Below, one piece after another: positions 1 to 6,880 of a stretch of 20,987 bases of DNA. Source of the stretch: UMGS1889 sp964540575 (GTDB lineage Bacteria > Bacillota > Clostridia > Oscillospirales > Ruminococcaceae); the NCBI GenBank assembly GCA_964540575.1, contig CAZINI010000052.1, forward strand, positions 1-20,987, in the 5' to 3' direction. Within the stretch, counting starts at the first letter, position 1; each line of letters starts with the position of its first letter. Under the pieces are notes generated by a model. The model made no database searches. It was not told the DNA's origin and saw only the letters and a program-made list of their open reading frames with translations. The translations under genes were made by a program, and so were the position numbers.

Positions 1-183
1 TGATGCTTTACTGTTTCTTTTGTGTGCGGTGCTTTTTTGTACCGATTTGTTTGTGCTTTTTACTGTTAGCGAGTTTTTGCTGTTAGCGGCTGGAAAGGGT
101 GTTTCGCCCGTTGCGACGGGCGACAAGGTGGCTCTGCCCCCTTGACCCCTGCAGCCTTTGGAAAAGGCTGGCGAAACTCTTAT
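1..183 (-). repeat. Structured ~180-bp intergenic repeat, left copy
   Basis: The reverse complement of this stretch closely matches 18982-19154 at the other side of the flagellar operon. Shared blocks include CCTTTCCAGCCGCTAACA, GTCGCCCGTCGCAACGGGCG and AAAAAAGCACCGCACACAAA, in the same order and spacing, with small indels between them. Two hairpins stand out. CAGCCTTT (152-159) pairs with AAAGGCTG (163-170), and TCGCCCGT (104-111) pairs with ACGGGCGA (116-123) around the tetraloop TGCG. The element begins about 50 bp past the fliP stop and reaches the window edge, so it may be longer. No convincing ORF lies in it. It fills the place where fliQ would normally begin. Whether it works as a transcript-end structure, a small RNA or a non-autonomous mobile repeat cannot be told from two copies. 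Confidence 0.85.
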
Positions 184-211
184 CTCTTTGGCTGCTTTTC
201 ACAAACTCATT

Positions 212-226
212 GCACGGTCACCGTGC
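212..226. other. Short perfect palindrome just after fliP
   Basis: GCACGGT (212-218) pairs with ACCGTGC (220-226) around a single central base, starting 6 bp beyond the fliP stop codon. No T-run follows on the minus strand, so it is not a standard intrinsic terminator. It could stabilise the 3' end of the flagellar transcript. Confidence 0.35.
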
Positions 227-232
227 CCGCAC

Positions 233-1198
233 CTAAGTAAATGTCACGGGATTGAACCCGCTTATCAGCGAACCCACCAACAGCGTCCATCCGTCCACCA
301 TAACAAACAAAAGTATCTTGAACGGCATCGCTATCGTCGCCGGCGGAAGCATTATCATACCCAGCGACATAAGCGTGGACGATACCACTATATCTATTAT
401 CAAAAACGGAATATACAAAAGAAAACCTATCTCAAACCCCTTCTTTATCTCACTGAGGATAAATGCGGGAACGACCGTGCGGAAATCCAGATTTTCGATA
501 GCCTCCTCGTTGGTCTGAGGATAATCCCCGCCCGTCAGGTCGATAAAAAACGACATTGAGTCGTTGGACGTGTTGGCGAGCATCCACTTTTTCAAGGGAA
601 CTTCCGCCTCCTTCAACGCCTCAGTCATGGTAATATCGCCGTTTTTATAGGGGGCATACGCCACTCTGTCTATCTCGTCCACAACGGGGGTCATTATAAA
701 GAGGGTCAGGAACAGTGCCAGACCCACAAGCACCTGATTAGGCGGTGTCTGCTGAATACCCATAGCGTTTCGCAGCAGCGAAAAGGAAATGATTATCCTT
801 GTAAAGCAGGTAAACATTATCACTATGGACGGAGCAAGTGACAGCAGCGTTATCAGCAGCATCAAGTCGATGGTGTCGTTTGAACCCGTTATCCCCAACC
901 GCTCCAGCAGTGACTCCTCGTCCTCGTCATCGGTGACGGGGGTATCGTAAGGCGTTTCGGTGACGGTCCAATCCGTCTGCGGGAATGGGTCGACCTGTGT
1001 CTGAGTAGTTTCGGGGACGCTTGTTTCAACGTTCGGCACCTCAGTCACAATGGACGTAACTATCGGCTCCTCCGACGGTGTTTCGGGTGTATTTGCGGCA
1101 CAGACCGACAGCGACATAACCGCCGCTGCAACAAAAGAAACCGCCCCTGCGGCAGCGGCTCTGACAGCGGCTGCAAAAGACGTTGCTTTACTCTTCAT
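233..1198 (-). CDS. fliP: Flagellar type III export gate protein FliP
   Basis: FliP forms, with FliQ and FliR, the membrane core of the flagellar protein export gate. The C-terminal ~210 residues carry family hallmarks: FTRIIISFSLLRNAMG near residues 132-147, QQTPPNQVLVGLALFLTLFI near 149-168, and IGFLLYIPFLIIDIVVSS near 257-274. The start at 1198 is chosen because AAAGGACGG lies about 10 bases upstream and the protein then opens with a signal peptide (charged MKSK, hydrophobic Ala-rich core, cleavage near SVCA-AN around residue 35). A longer open frame to 1462 runs through fliO and is not real. At 321 residues it is well above the family's usual ~245. The excess is a Thr/Pro/Glu/Asp-rich stretch at about residues 36-108 between signal peptide and first mature membrane helix. 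The start overlaps the fliO stop by 11 bp. Confidence 0.95.
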   Translation of the reverse strand: MKSKATSFAAAVRAAAAGAVSFVAAAVMSLSVCAANTPETPSEEPIVTSIVTEVPNVETSVPETTQTQVDPFPQTDWTVTETPYDTPVTDDEDEESLLERLGITGSNDTIDLMLLITLLSLAPSIVIMFTCFTRIIISFSLLRNAMGIQQTPPNQVLVGLALFLTLFIMTPVVDEIDRVAYAPYKNGDITMTEALKEAEVPLKKWMLANTSNDSMSFFIDLTGGDYPQTNEEAIENLDFRTVVPAFILSEIKKGFEIGFLLYIPFLIIDIVVSSTLMSLGMIMLPPATIAMPFKILLFVMVDGWTLLVGSLISGFNPVTFT

Positions 1199-1613
1199 TG
1201 ATATTACCGTCCTTTTCATCGCTGTTGGTAATGCCGTTCCCGTCGGGGCGGCGAAGCTTTTCGGCTGCTGTTTTCTTGAGGATAGACAGGAAATCCGTCC
1301 CGGCAGCATTTTGTCCGCCGTTTTGGCAGACGCTCTCCGCATATTCCCTGTCGATTTCGCAGAGAAGCTCCGTATGCTGCGGACTGACGGCGATAAGCAG
1401 ATACTTATCCCCCGCCTTAATGACCAGCAGATATTTATCATTGGAAAGGGGCAGCCTTTCAACCGCCTTAAGCAGTCGGCTGCCCCCGTTTATACCTGAT
1501 GTATCCCCGCCCGAATATATACGGTTATTCAGCCACTTGGCAAGCCGACAGGTCATCCAGATAAGCAGGAGAACGCCTGTCAGAGCCAGCAGAACCGTAA
1601 ATATTTCCTTCAT
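1188..1613 (-). CDS. fliO: Flagellar export assembly protein FliO (FliZ-type)
   Basis: 141 residues with one N-terminal membrane helix (about residues 5-24) followed by a cytoplasmic domain. The stretch SRLLKAVERLPLSNDKYLLVI resembles the FliO/FliZ core, in which a small beta domain follows the helix. FliO-family proteins help assemble the FliP ring of the export gate. Position agrees: it starts 2 bp after the cheY stop and overlaps fliP, the usual neighbour. The tail (about 90-141) is polar and poorly conserved in appearance. The start has only a distant AAGG upstream, so translation is probably coupled to cheY. Sequence conservation in this family is low, so context carries much of the call. 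Confidence 0.85.
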   Translation of the reverse strand: MKEIFTVLLALTGVLLLIWMTCRLAKWLNNRIYSGGDTSGINGGSRLLKAVERLPLSNDKYLLVIKAGDKYLLIAVSPQHTELLCEIDREYAESVCQNGGQNAAGTDFLSILKKTAAEKLRRPDGNGITNSDEKDGNINEE

Positions 1614-1615
1614 TA

Positions 1616-1978
1616 TCAGCCAATGACCTTCTTAACGGTCTGGAGAATTCTCTCGGGCTTAAAGGGCTTAACGATGAAGTCCAGAGCACCCAGCTTGATA
1701 GCCTCAACGACCATTGATTCCTGACCCATTGCACTGCACATTACGATCTTAGCGTTGGGGTCGCTTGCCTTAATATCTCTGAGAGCTTCGATGCCTGTCT
1801 TATTGGGCATGGTAATGTCCATAATTACCAGGTCGGGCTTCTCAGCTGCATATGTATTGCAGGCGATCTCGCCGTCGGCAGCTTCGAGGATATTTGTATA
1901 TCCGTTCTGAGTAAGGGCGTTTCTGATCATCATTCTCATAAATGCAGCGTCATCAACCAGAAGAATTTTCTTATCCAT
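1616..1978 (-). CDS. cheY: Chemotaxis response regulator CheY
   Basis: A single receiver domain of 120 residues with no output domain. The acidic pair is Asp9-Asp10, the phospho-acceptor is Asp54 in VIMDITMPN, the switch hydroxyl is Ser82 in VMCSAMGQ, and the invariant lysine is Lys104 in IVKPFKPER. Phosphorylated CheY binds the rotor switch to change rotation. Its genes for binding partners (fliM, fliY) lie directly upstream in the same operon. FliY also carries a CheC-type phosphatase half that may remove the phosphate. The ATG has GGAG seven bases upstream. A 144-bp gap separates it from fliY. No cheA, cheW or receptor gene is in the window, so the kinase must be encoded elsewhere. Confidence 0.95.
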   Translation of the reverse strand: MDKKILLVDDAAFMRMMIRNALTQNGYTNILEAADGEIACNTYAAEKPDLVIMDITMPNKTGIEALRDIKASDPNAKIVMCSAMGQESMVVEAIKLGALDFIVKPFKPERILQTVKKVIG

Positions 1979-2122
1979 AATGTTACTCCATTTCTCCGCA
2001 GCGGAAAGTATATTTTTGTCGGCGTTAGTATCTGTACGGCGTCTGCGGAAGCCGTCCGCCTTAAAGGAACGATTGCGTTGCTTATGATTTTATTTTAAAG
2101 GTTTTGCCTTTGATAAACTTGG

Positions 2123-3547
2123 TTATTTGCCGTTCTTTTCGCCGATAGTTTCAAGCAAACGGTTTTTCACGATCTCCGTGATACGCACTGCGAAGTTATC
2201 GCCGATAACGACAACGTCGCCCTTTGCGATAAGGTTTCCGTTTACGATAACGTCAACGGGAGCACCTGCCTGACGTTCCAGCTCGATGATAGTACCCTGC
2301 TGGAATTCCAGGATTTCCTTGACCTTTTTGGTCGTAGAACCCAGCTCAACGGTAACGTTAAGCGGGATATTCATCAGCAGCTTAAGGTTATCGTTTTCGT
2401 CCTTGTTAAGCAGGGGGGAATTGTAATCCTCGAAGCTTTTGAGCTGTGCGGGACGGACATTTACGTTAGGCTGCATATACATTTGCTGCTGCGGATAGCC
2501 GTACTGAGGGGGCATACCGTACTGCATATTGGGGTCGTACTGAGGGGGATAGCCGTAAGCGGGGACTGCACCGTTTGGCATCTGCTGCATACCGGGAGCC
2601 GCCTGCATATTGGGAACAGCCTGCGGGTTTGGCATCTGCGGATTGTAAGCCGCCTGCGGATTTTGCATTGCCTGAGCGGTCGGAGGTGGCATTTGCAGAT
2701 CGGGGGAAACTGCCTGTGAAGCTGCTCCGCCGTTCATAAGAGCCTCTATTTCCTCCTGAGATAGCGTTCCGCCGCCCGAGGACGGTGCGGGGTCTGCAGC
2801 GGGCTTTCCGCCCGAAAGCATTGCCTCTATCTGCTCCTGAGAGAGCTTTCCGTCGGGGTTCTGAGCTGCCATTGCCTCTGCTTCTGCCGCCATAGTATCG
2901 TTAGCGGTACTATCAAGGGCACTGCCGTAGCCTTCAAGCATCTTATCCGCCATAGCCTTGGCAAGGTCGATGGTCAGCACGGTGATAAATTCACTGTTTA
3001 TAACGCCGTCGATGGTAATATTGAACTTAACCTGACAAACGTATTTTTCAACATCCTCTTCGTCAAATGCAAATGGCTTTGATGCATCATGCACCTCTGC
3101 GACGGGTGTGGAAATATCGATAGGCGTGTCTATCAGCTCGGAAAGAGCGGTAGCCGAAGCACCCATCATCTGATTCATGACCTCGCACACGGCGGAGATG
3201 TTCATCTCATCAAACTCAAAATCGTCCGTGACGACCAGAGGCTGCCCCATCAGCTGATTAAGGATAAGCTGAACGTCATTCTGCTTTAAAACCAGCACGG
3301 AAGAACCGCTTATTCCCTTTATGTACTGAATGGTGACGTGTATTGACGGTTCCAAATCGGGGTAGGACAAATTTTTTACCTGAACGACGCTGACTTGCGG
3401 AGTTGTTATCCACACCTTAGCACCAAGCAGGTTGGAAACTGCGGTTGCGGCGGAGCCCATGGTAATATTTTGTATCTCACCAATGGCGTCCTGTTCCACC
3501 TCGCCGAAGCCTTCAACAACAGGGTTTTCGCTGCTCATTATCTCCAT
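2123..3547 (-). CDS. fliY: Flagellar motor switch phosphatase FliY (CheC-like + FliN)
   Basis: 474 residues in three parts. Residues ~15-215 are a CheC-like CheY-P phosphatase domain with both catalytic signatures (D20/E24/N27 in QDAIGEIQN; S118/E122/N125 in SAVCEVMNQMMG). Residues ~230-370 are a linker. Residues ~387-467 form the FliN/SpoA domain of the C-ring (MNIPLNVTVELG...). The linker contains two copies of a FliM-like CheY-binding motif, LSQEQIEAML (235-244) and LSQEEIEALM (262-271), then ~85 residues rich in Pro, Gln, Met, Asn and Tyr. In the Bacillus protein such a motif sits at the N-terminus, so the internal doubled arrangement is unusual. The gene follows the fliM stop by 4 bp. 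A second ATG at 3538 is an equally plausible start. Confidence 0.93.
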   Translation of the reverse strand: MEIMSSENPVVEGFGEVEQDAIGEIQNITMGSAATAVSNLLGAKVWITTPQVSVVQVKNLSYPDLEPSIHVTIQYIKGISGSSVLVLKQNDVQLILNQLMGQPLVVTDDFEFDEMNISAVCEVMNQMMGASATALSELIDTPIDISTPVAEVHDASKPFAFDEEDVEKYVCQVKFNITIDGVINSEFITVLTIDLAKAMADKMLEGYGSALDSTANDTMAAEAEAMAAQNPDGKLSQEQIEAMLSGGKPAADPAPSSGGGTLSQEEIEALMNGGAASQAVSPDLQMPPPTAQAMQNPQAAYNPQMPNPQAVPNMQAAPGMQQMPNGAVPAYGYPPQYDPNMQYGMPPQYGYPQQQMYMQPNVNVRPAQLKSFEDYNSPLLNKDENDNLKLLMNIPLNVTVELGSTTKKVKEILEFQQGTIIELERQAGAPVDVIVNGNLIAKGDVVVIGDNFAVRITEIVKNRLLETIGEKNGK

Positions 3548-3551
3548 TACC

Positions 3552-4550
3552 TCAATTCTTGTATATATTATCTATTTTTATAGCTTTGCGGTCATTTTTC
3601 TCGCCGAGCTTTCCGTCGAACCAGATATGTTCGCCTATTTTTACGGTAACATTATCGGAAATGCTCATATTCAGGGGGATAATATCTCCCGGCTGGAGAG
3701 TGAGTATATCATAAAGATCGACCTGAGTTTCGCTGAGAATAGCGTCTATTTTCAGCTTGCTGTTTTTGATGCCGTTGAGTATCTCCTCACGGCGTTCGTT
3801 ATCCTTGTTAATGTCGAATTTCTTTCCGTTTTTGGCAAATCTGTCGGAAAATTTCGCCATCATGCTTTCAAGGTTCAAAGCGGGGATACAGATAGAGATA
3901 GTATTCTTTATCTTCCTTATCTCCAGCTCCAGCATAACGAGGATAACAACGTCATCGGGGGCGATAGACTGCAAAACTCTTGCGTTTGTTTCAACGTTTG
4001 TAAGCTTCGGGTGTATTTCGATAAAGGGGTCCCATGCCTGCTTTAAGCTGGAGGTCAGCTTGTTGATAACGTTGGTCATCAGCCCGACCTCTATCTCGGT
4101 GAAGTCCCTGTTTATCTCGGTAAACTGCCCGTCGCCGCCCATGAGCCTGTCTATCATACAGTAGGTCACGGGGTTAGAGATCTGCATAATTACGGAGGTT
4201 TCCATAACATCCTCGTCCTCTATGCCCATATCAATGGTGGACAGCAGGACGTAATCGGGGAGGGCGTTATTGAACTCATTGTAACGCTGCTCCTCTATTT
4301 GAAGCACCTCGACCTTGCAGTAAAGTCTGAGCAGACCCGTAAGGTATGAGGATACAACTCTGGCATAGGTCTCGAAAATTCCCTCGACGGATTTCAGCTG
4401 CTCCTTGGTAAACTTTCGGGGCATTCTGAAGTCGTAATTCTTGACATTATTGGAATCGTTTGCTTCTATTTCCTCGAAAGCCTCCGAGCCGTTGGCACTG
4501 AAGCTGTTCAGCAGAGCGTCTATCTGGCTTTGCGACAGTACGTCAGCCAT
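3552..4550 (-). CDS. fliM: Flagellar motor switch protein FliM
   Basis: FliM is the middle C-ring protein that receives CheY-P and contacts FliG. The 332 residues match the usual length. The N-terminal CheY-P binding peptide is LSQSQIDALL (5-14). The middle CheC-like domain starts after YDFRMPRKFTKEQ and includes LMGGDGQFTEINRDFTEIE, the conserved Gly-rich FliG-contact region. The C-terminal ~80 residues form a FliN-like SpoA domain (LQPGDIIPLNMSISDNVTVKIG). It lies between motB (43 bp upstream) and fliY (4 bp downstream). In many related operons fliL sits just before fliM; here it does not. Start ATG is preceded by GAGGTGAGG. Confidence 0.96.
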   Translation of the reverse strand: MADVLSQSQIDALLNSFSANGSEAFEEIEANDSNNVKNYDFRMPRKFTKEQLKSVEGIFETYARVVSSYLTGLLRLYCKVEVLQIEEQRYNEFNNALPDYVLLSTIDMGIEDEDVMETSVIMQISNPVTYCMIDRLMGGDGQFTEINRDFTEIEVGLMTNVINKLTSSLKQAWDPFIEIHPKLTNVETNARVLQSIAPDDVVILVMLELEIRKIKNTISICIPALNLESMMAKFSDRFAKNGKKFDINKDNERREEILNGIKNSKLKIDAILSETQVDLYDILTLQPGDIIPLNMSISDNVTVKIGEHIWFDGKLGEKNDRKAIKIDNIYKN

Positions 4551-4593
4551 ATTCTATCCTCACCTCGATATGTAAAGCGTGATTTTCGATATG

Positions 4594-5481
4594 TTATTCC
4601 TCGCCGTTATTATCGGCGGCAAGGGCGGGGTCGTCGGACTCCGATTCAGCCTCTGTGACGGCATTGTCCTCCTTCTCCACGGGAATGCCCTCGGGGTCCA
4701 CGCTCTGGAGATAGTTTGCACCGAACTCCAGCTTCAGGAACTCGTCAAGCACCTTGGGGTCGGTATAGTCGGCATCGTTTCTGATGAAAACGACTTCAAC
4801 ACGCCTGTTCTGCGTACGTCCCTCGCTTGTATTGTTATCGGAAACGGGACGGTATTTTCCGTAGCCCGTTGCGGAATATTTTGATGAATCGCTGATATTC
4901 ATGGAAATAAGGTGGTTTACGACAGCATCGGCACGTCCCGAAGAAAGCTCCCACTCGTTGGTTTCGGAGGTGAGTGCCTGAGCGGTGTGTCCGCTGACCT
5001 TGACGGCTCTTATTTTGCTGTCAATGTCCTTTAATCCGCCGCAAATCTCGTCAAGTATCTCGGCACCCGAATCCAGCAGCACATCGCTGTCGGGAGCGAA
5101 AAATACCTGATCCTTGAATTTCAGATAGATAGCGAAATCGGTCAATTCCACGGAAGCGTTATCGGCATTTCCCGTAGCGGCAATGACCTCTTTCAGAAAC
5201 TGATAAATATCCTCAAACGCCTCGTCCTGCTTTTCGCCTTCGGGGTCGAAGATGGAAAGCACGGAATCGGTGTCCTTGGGACCCGAATTCTGGGCGATGA
5301 TCTCTGCAATTACCTCAACGGGCTGACCGCTGAGAGAAGCGATGACTATCTGCGATTTTGACTCCTCCATAGAGGACATAGAGAATAGCAGAACAAAGAA
5401 TGTCAGCAGCAGCGTAACCATGTCGCCGTATGTGTCCATCCAGCTGCCTTCTTCTGCGGGCTCTGAGGGCCTTCTTGCCAT
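4594..5481 (-). CDS. motB: Flagellar stator protein MotB
   Basis: MotB anchors the stator to peptidoglycan and carries the proton-binding aspartate. Using the ATG at 5481 (GAGGTGAT about 8 bases upstream) the protein has 295 residues and begins with MARRPSEPAEEGSWMDTYGD, as MotB proteins usually do. An in-frame GTG at 5556 would add 25 residues of unlikely sequence. Asp20 at the start of the single membrane helix (MVTLLLTFFVLLFSMS) fits the essential ion-binding residue. The C-terminal OmpA-like peptidoglycan-binding domain is clear: VKVSGHTAQA, WELSSGRADAVVNHL, SEGRTQNRRVEVVF. A ~50-residue acidic tail rich in Glu, Asp and Ala follows. It is separated from motA by 193 bp, unusual for a stator pair, and may have its own promoter. 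Confidence 0.95.
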   Translation of the reverse strand: MARRPSEPAEEGSWMDTYGDMVTLLLTFFVLLFSMSSMEESKSQIVIASLSGQPVEVIAEIIAQNSGPKDTDSVLSIFDPEGEKQDEAFEDIYQFLKEVIAATGNADNASVELTDFAIYLKFKDQVFFAPDSDVLLDSGAEILDEICGGLKDIDSKIRAVKVSGHTAQALTSETNEWELSSGRADAVVNHLISMNISDSSKYSATGYGKYRPVSDNNTSEGRTQNRRVEVVFIRNDADYTDPKVLDEFLKLEFGANYLQSVDPEGIPVEKEDNAVTEAESESDDPALAADNNGEE

Positions 5482-5571
5482 AGAGATCACCTCGTTTTCG
5501 TATCTGGGAATATATGACATTTTGGCAACGAAATTATGTTTTACAAATTCCGTCACCTTTTCTATTCTATC

Positions 5572-5580
5572 ATTATATCA
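5572..5580 (-). promoter_or_regulatory. Possible internal promoter for motB (extended -10)
   Basis: On the minus strand TGATATAAT gives a full extended -10 element (TATAAT at 5577-5572 with TG one base before). The -35 region at 17-bp spacing reads TGGTAA and is weak, as is common with extended -10 sites. It lies in the A/T-rich 193-bp gap between motA and motB, and would start a message about 85 bases before the chosen motB ATG. Chance TATAAT matches are common in A/T-rich DNA, so this is tentative. Confidence 0.4.
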
Positions 5581-5674
5581 CATAATAATTTATATTACCA
5601 TAGCTTTTGATAAATATTGTGCGAAATGATGAAAAAAACCTGTAAAATCTATTATATTTTCATAATTTCTGCAA

Positions 5675-6478
5675 TTATTCGCCCTCGGAAGCAGCCGCCG
5701 CCTTACCCTTAGGCTTGTCTGCCGTTGCGGGGAGCATCATGCGAAGCTTTTCTTCGACATAACGGGGATTTGCACCGCTTATGATAGCGAGAGCACCCTC
5801 CTTGACTATCTGCATACACAGAACTTCCTTGTTATGGAGATATTTCAGCTGATTTGCGATAGGGTTAAAGATAACGTGGGCGAGAATACAGCCGTAGAAG
5901 GTAGTAACCAGAGCCGTTGACATACTGATACCCAGATTAGCCGCCGCATTCGGGTCGGAGAGGTCCAGACCTTTCAGCATGTTGATAAGACCAACCAGCG
6001 TACCGACCATTCCCATTGCAGGAGCAACAGCTGCCGCCTTTGAAAAGAGAGCGAAGTTGGATTCGTGTCTGTCGCACATAAAGTCGATGGAGTCGTCCAG
6101 CATAGACTGCACCTTTTCGGAATCGTTTGCGTCAACGATAAGCATCAGTGCGGATTTTACGAAGGGGTCGGAGCAGGCATTTGCCGCTTCTTCCAGCTGC
6201 AAAATACCCTTCAGACGGGCAGTTTTACAGTATTCGACCATTTCGTCTATGTACTTGTTGGGGTCATATTTCGGCTGAACGAAGGTCAGCTTGAGCATAA
6301 CGCCCACCTTTTTCAGGGTAGAAGCGGGGAAGGTAAAGATAATAGCACCGATAGTACCGCCCAAAACGATAGCGACCGAAGCAGGGTCCCAGAAGTTTTT
6401 CAGCTCTCCTCCGGTCATCATACCCCAGACGATAAGTCCCAAGGCTATGACCAGACCGATAATTCCGGTTATATTCAT
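5675..6478 (-). CDS. motA: Flagellar stator protein MotA
   Basis: MotA is the five-copy stator subunit that converts ion flow into torque against FliG. The 267 residues show four membrane helices: about 3-20, 33-52, 147-170 and 184-206. Conserved features include the VAPAMGMVGTLVGLINML helix with its functional proline, LVTTFYGCILAHVIFNPIA in helix 4, and the cytoplasmic loop with QLEEAANACSDPFVKSALMLIVD. The pattern is closest to proton-type MotA as judged by eye; ion choice is not proven. AGGAG lies about 10 bases before the ATG. It follows flbD by 62 bp; motB follows after a long gap. The C-terminal tail is Ala/Lys rich. Confidence 0.95.
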   Translation of the reverse strand: MNITGIIGLVIALGLIVWGMMTGGELKNFWDPASVAIVLGGTIGAIIFTFPASTLKKVGVMLKLTFVQPKYDPNKYIDEMVEYCKTARLKGILQLEEAANACSDPFVKSALMLIVDANDSEKVQSMLDDSIDFMCDRHESNFALFSKAAAVAPAMGMVGTLVGLINMLKGLDLSDPNAAANLGISMSTALVTTFYGCILAHVIFNPIANQLKYLHNKEVLCMQIVKEGALAIISGANPRYVEEKLRMMLPATADKPKGKAAAASEGE

Positions 6479-6540
6479 AAAAAAGCAGCTCCTTGTTTTT
6501 GGTTTATGTTATCCGCACAGTAAGCGGGAATTCTCTTTGG

Positions 6541-6756
6541 TTATTTTCTTTCGGCAATGAGCCTTGCAAACAGCTTTTCGGCATATTCGGTTTTGGTTTC
6601 GCTGATTTTTTCTGTAATTTCAGTAACTTTTTCTTTGACCACATAGCGGTGACCGTTCTGCATGGTTATAACGGTATCGGGAGTTTCCTCGGCTATTTCC
6701 ATGAACTCCTCATTTACCAGAAGGATAGTTCCGTTAAGTCTTGTAAGCTGTATCAT
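6541..6756 (-). CDS. flbD: Flagellar protein FlbD (SwrD-type)
   Basis: A 71-residue protein beginning MIQLTRLNGT, the very conserved opening of the FlbD/SwrD family, with LLVNEEFMEIAEETPDTVIT and GHRYVVKE following as expected. The Bacillus SwrD is known to support motor power by helping stator function, and here the gene sits directly before motA and motB. GAGG lies six bases before the ATG. A gap of 124 bp, occupied by a small inverted-repeat element, separates it from flgE. The family is short and well recognised by this N-terminus and by its place after the hook gene. Confidence 0.93.
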   Translation of the reverse strand: MIQLTRLNGTILLVNEEFMEIAEETPDTVITMQNGHRYVVKEKVTEITEKISETKTEYAEKLFARLIAERK

Positions 6757-6784
6757 ATTTTACCTCATTAGATTTATCTAACAT

Positions 6785-6858
6785 TTATTGTAGGGGACGG
6801 GTTTCCCGTCCCGCAAATTTTGTAACCGGCGGGCGAAGAAATCCCGTTCCTACAATAA
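6785..6858 (-). mobile_element. Miniature inverted-repeat element between flgE and flbD
   Basis: A 74-bp block bounded by perfect 10-bp terminal inverted repeats, TTATTGTAGG (6785-6794) and CCTACAATAA (6849-6858). The pairing continues inward with mismatches (GGACGGG against CCCGTT). Near the left end GGGACGGG (6794-6801) and CCCGTCCC (6805-6812) make an 8-bp hairpin with a TTT loop. A related but incomplete copy lies at 19765-19830 on the other strand. It is much more GC-rich than the flanking A/T-rich DNA. There is no coding capacity, so if mobile it would depend on a transposase elsewhere. The size and ends fit a MITE or a REP-like palindromic repeat. Confidence 0.6.
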
Positions 6859-6880
6859 TAATTTACTGAAAAGTCAAAAA

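Noticed and set aside
158..559. Plus-strand open frame of 133 residues
   Set aside because: Lys/Arg/His-rich shadow of fliP, without family resemblance, ribosome site or coding bias.
1199..1462. N-terminal extension of the FliP frame by 88 residues
   Set aside because: It overlaps fliO completely, and the inner ATG at 1198 has a good ribosome site and begins a proper signal peptide.
1979..2122. Promoter or terminator between fliY and cheY
   Set aside because: Small inverted repeats such as GCGGA/TCCGC and AAAGG/CCTTT are present, but no T-run or paired -35/-10 boxes are convincing.
5482..5556. Longer MotB start (GTG at 5556)
   Set aside because: The candidate -10 lies just before it, the added residues do not resemble MotB, and the ATG at 5481 has GAGGTGAT and the typical MotB opening.
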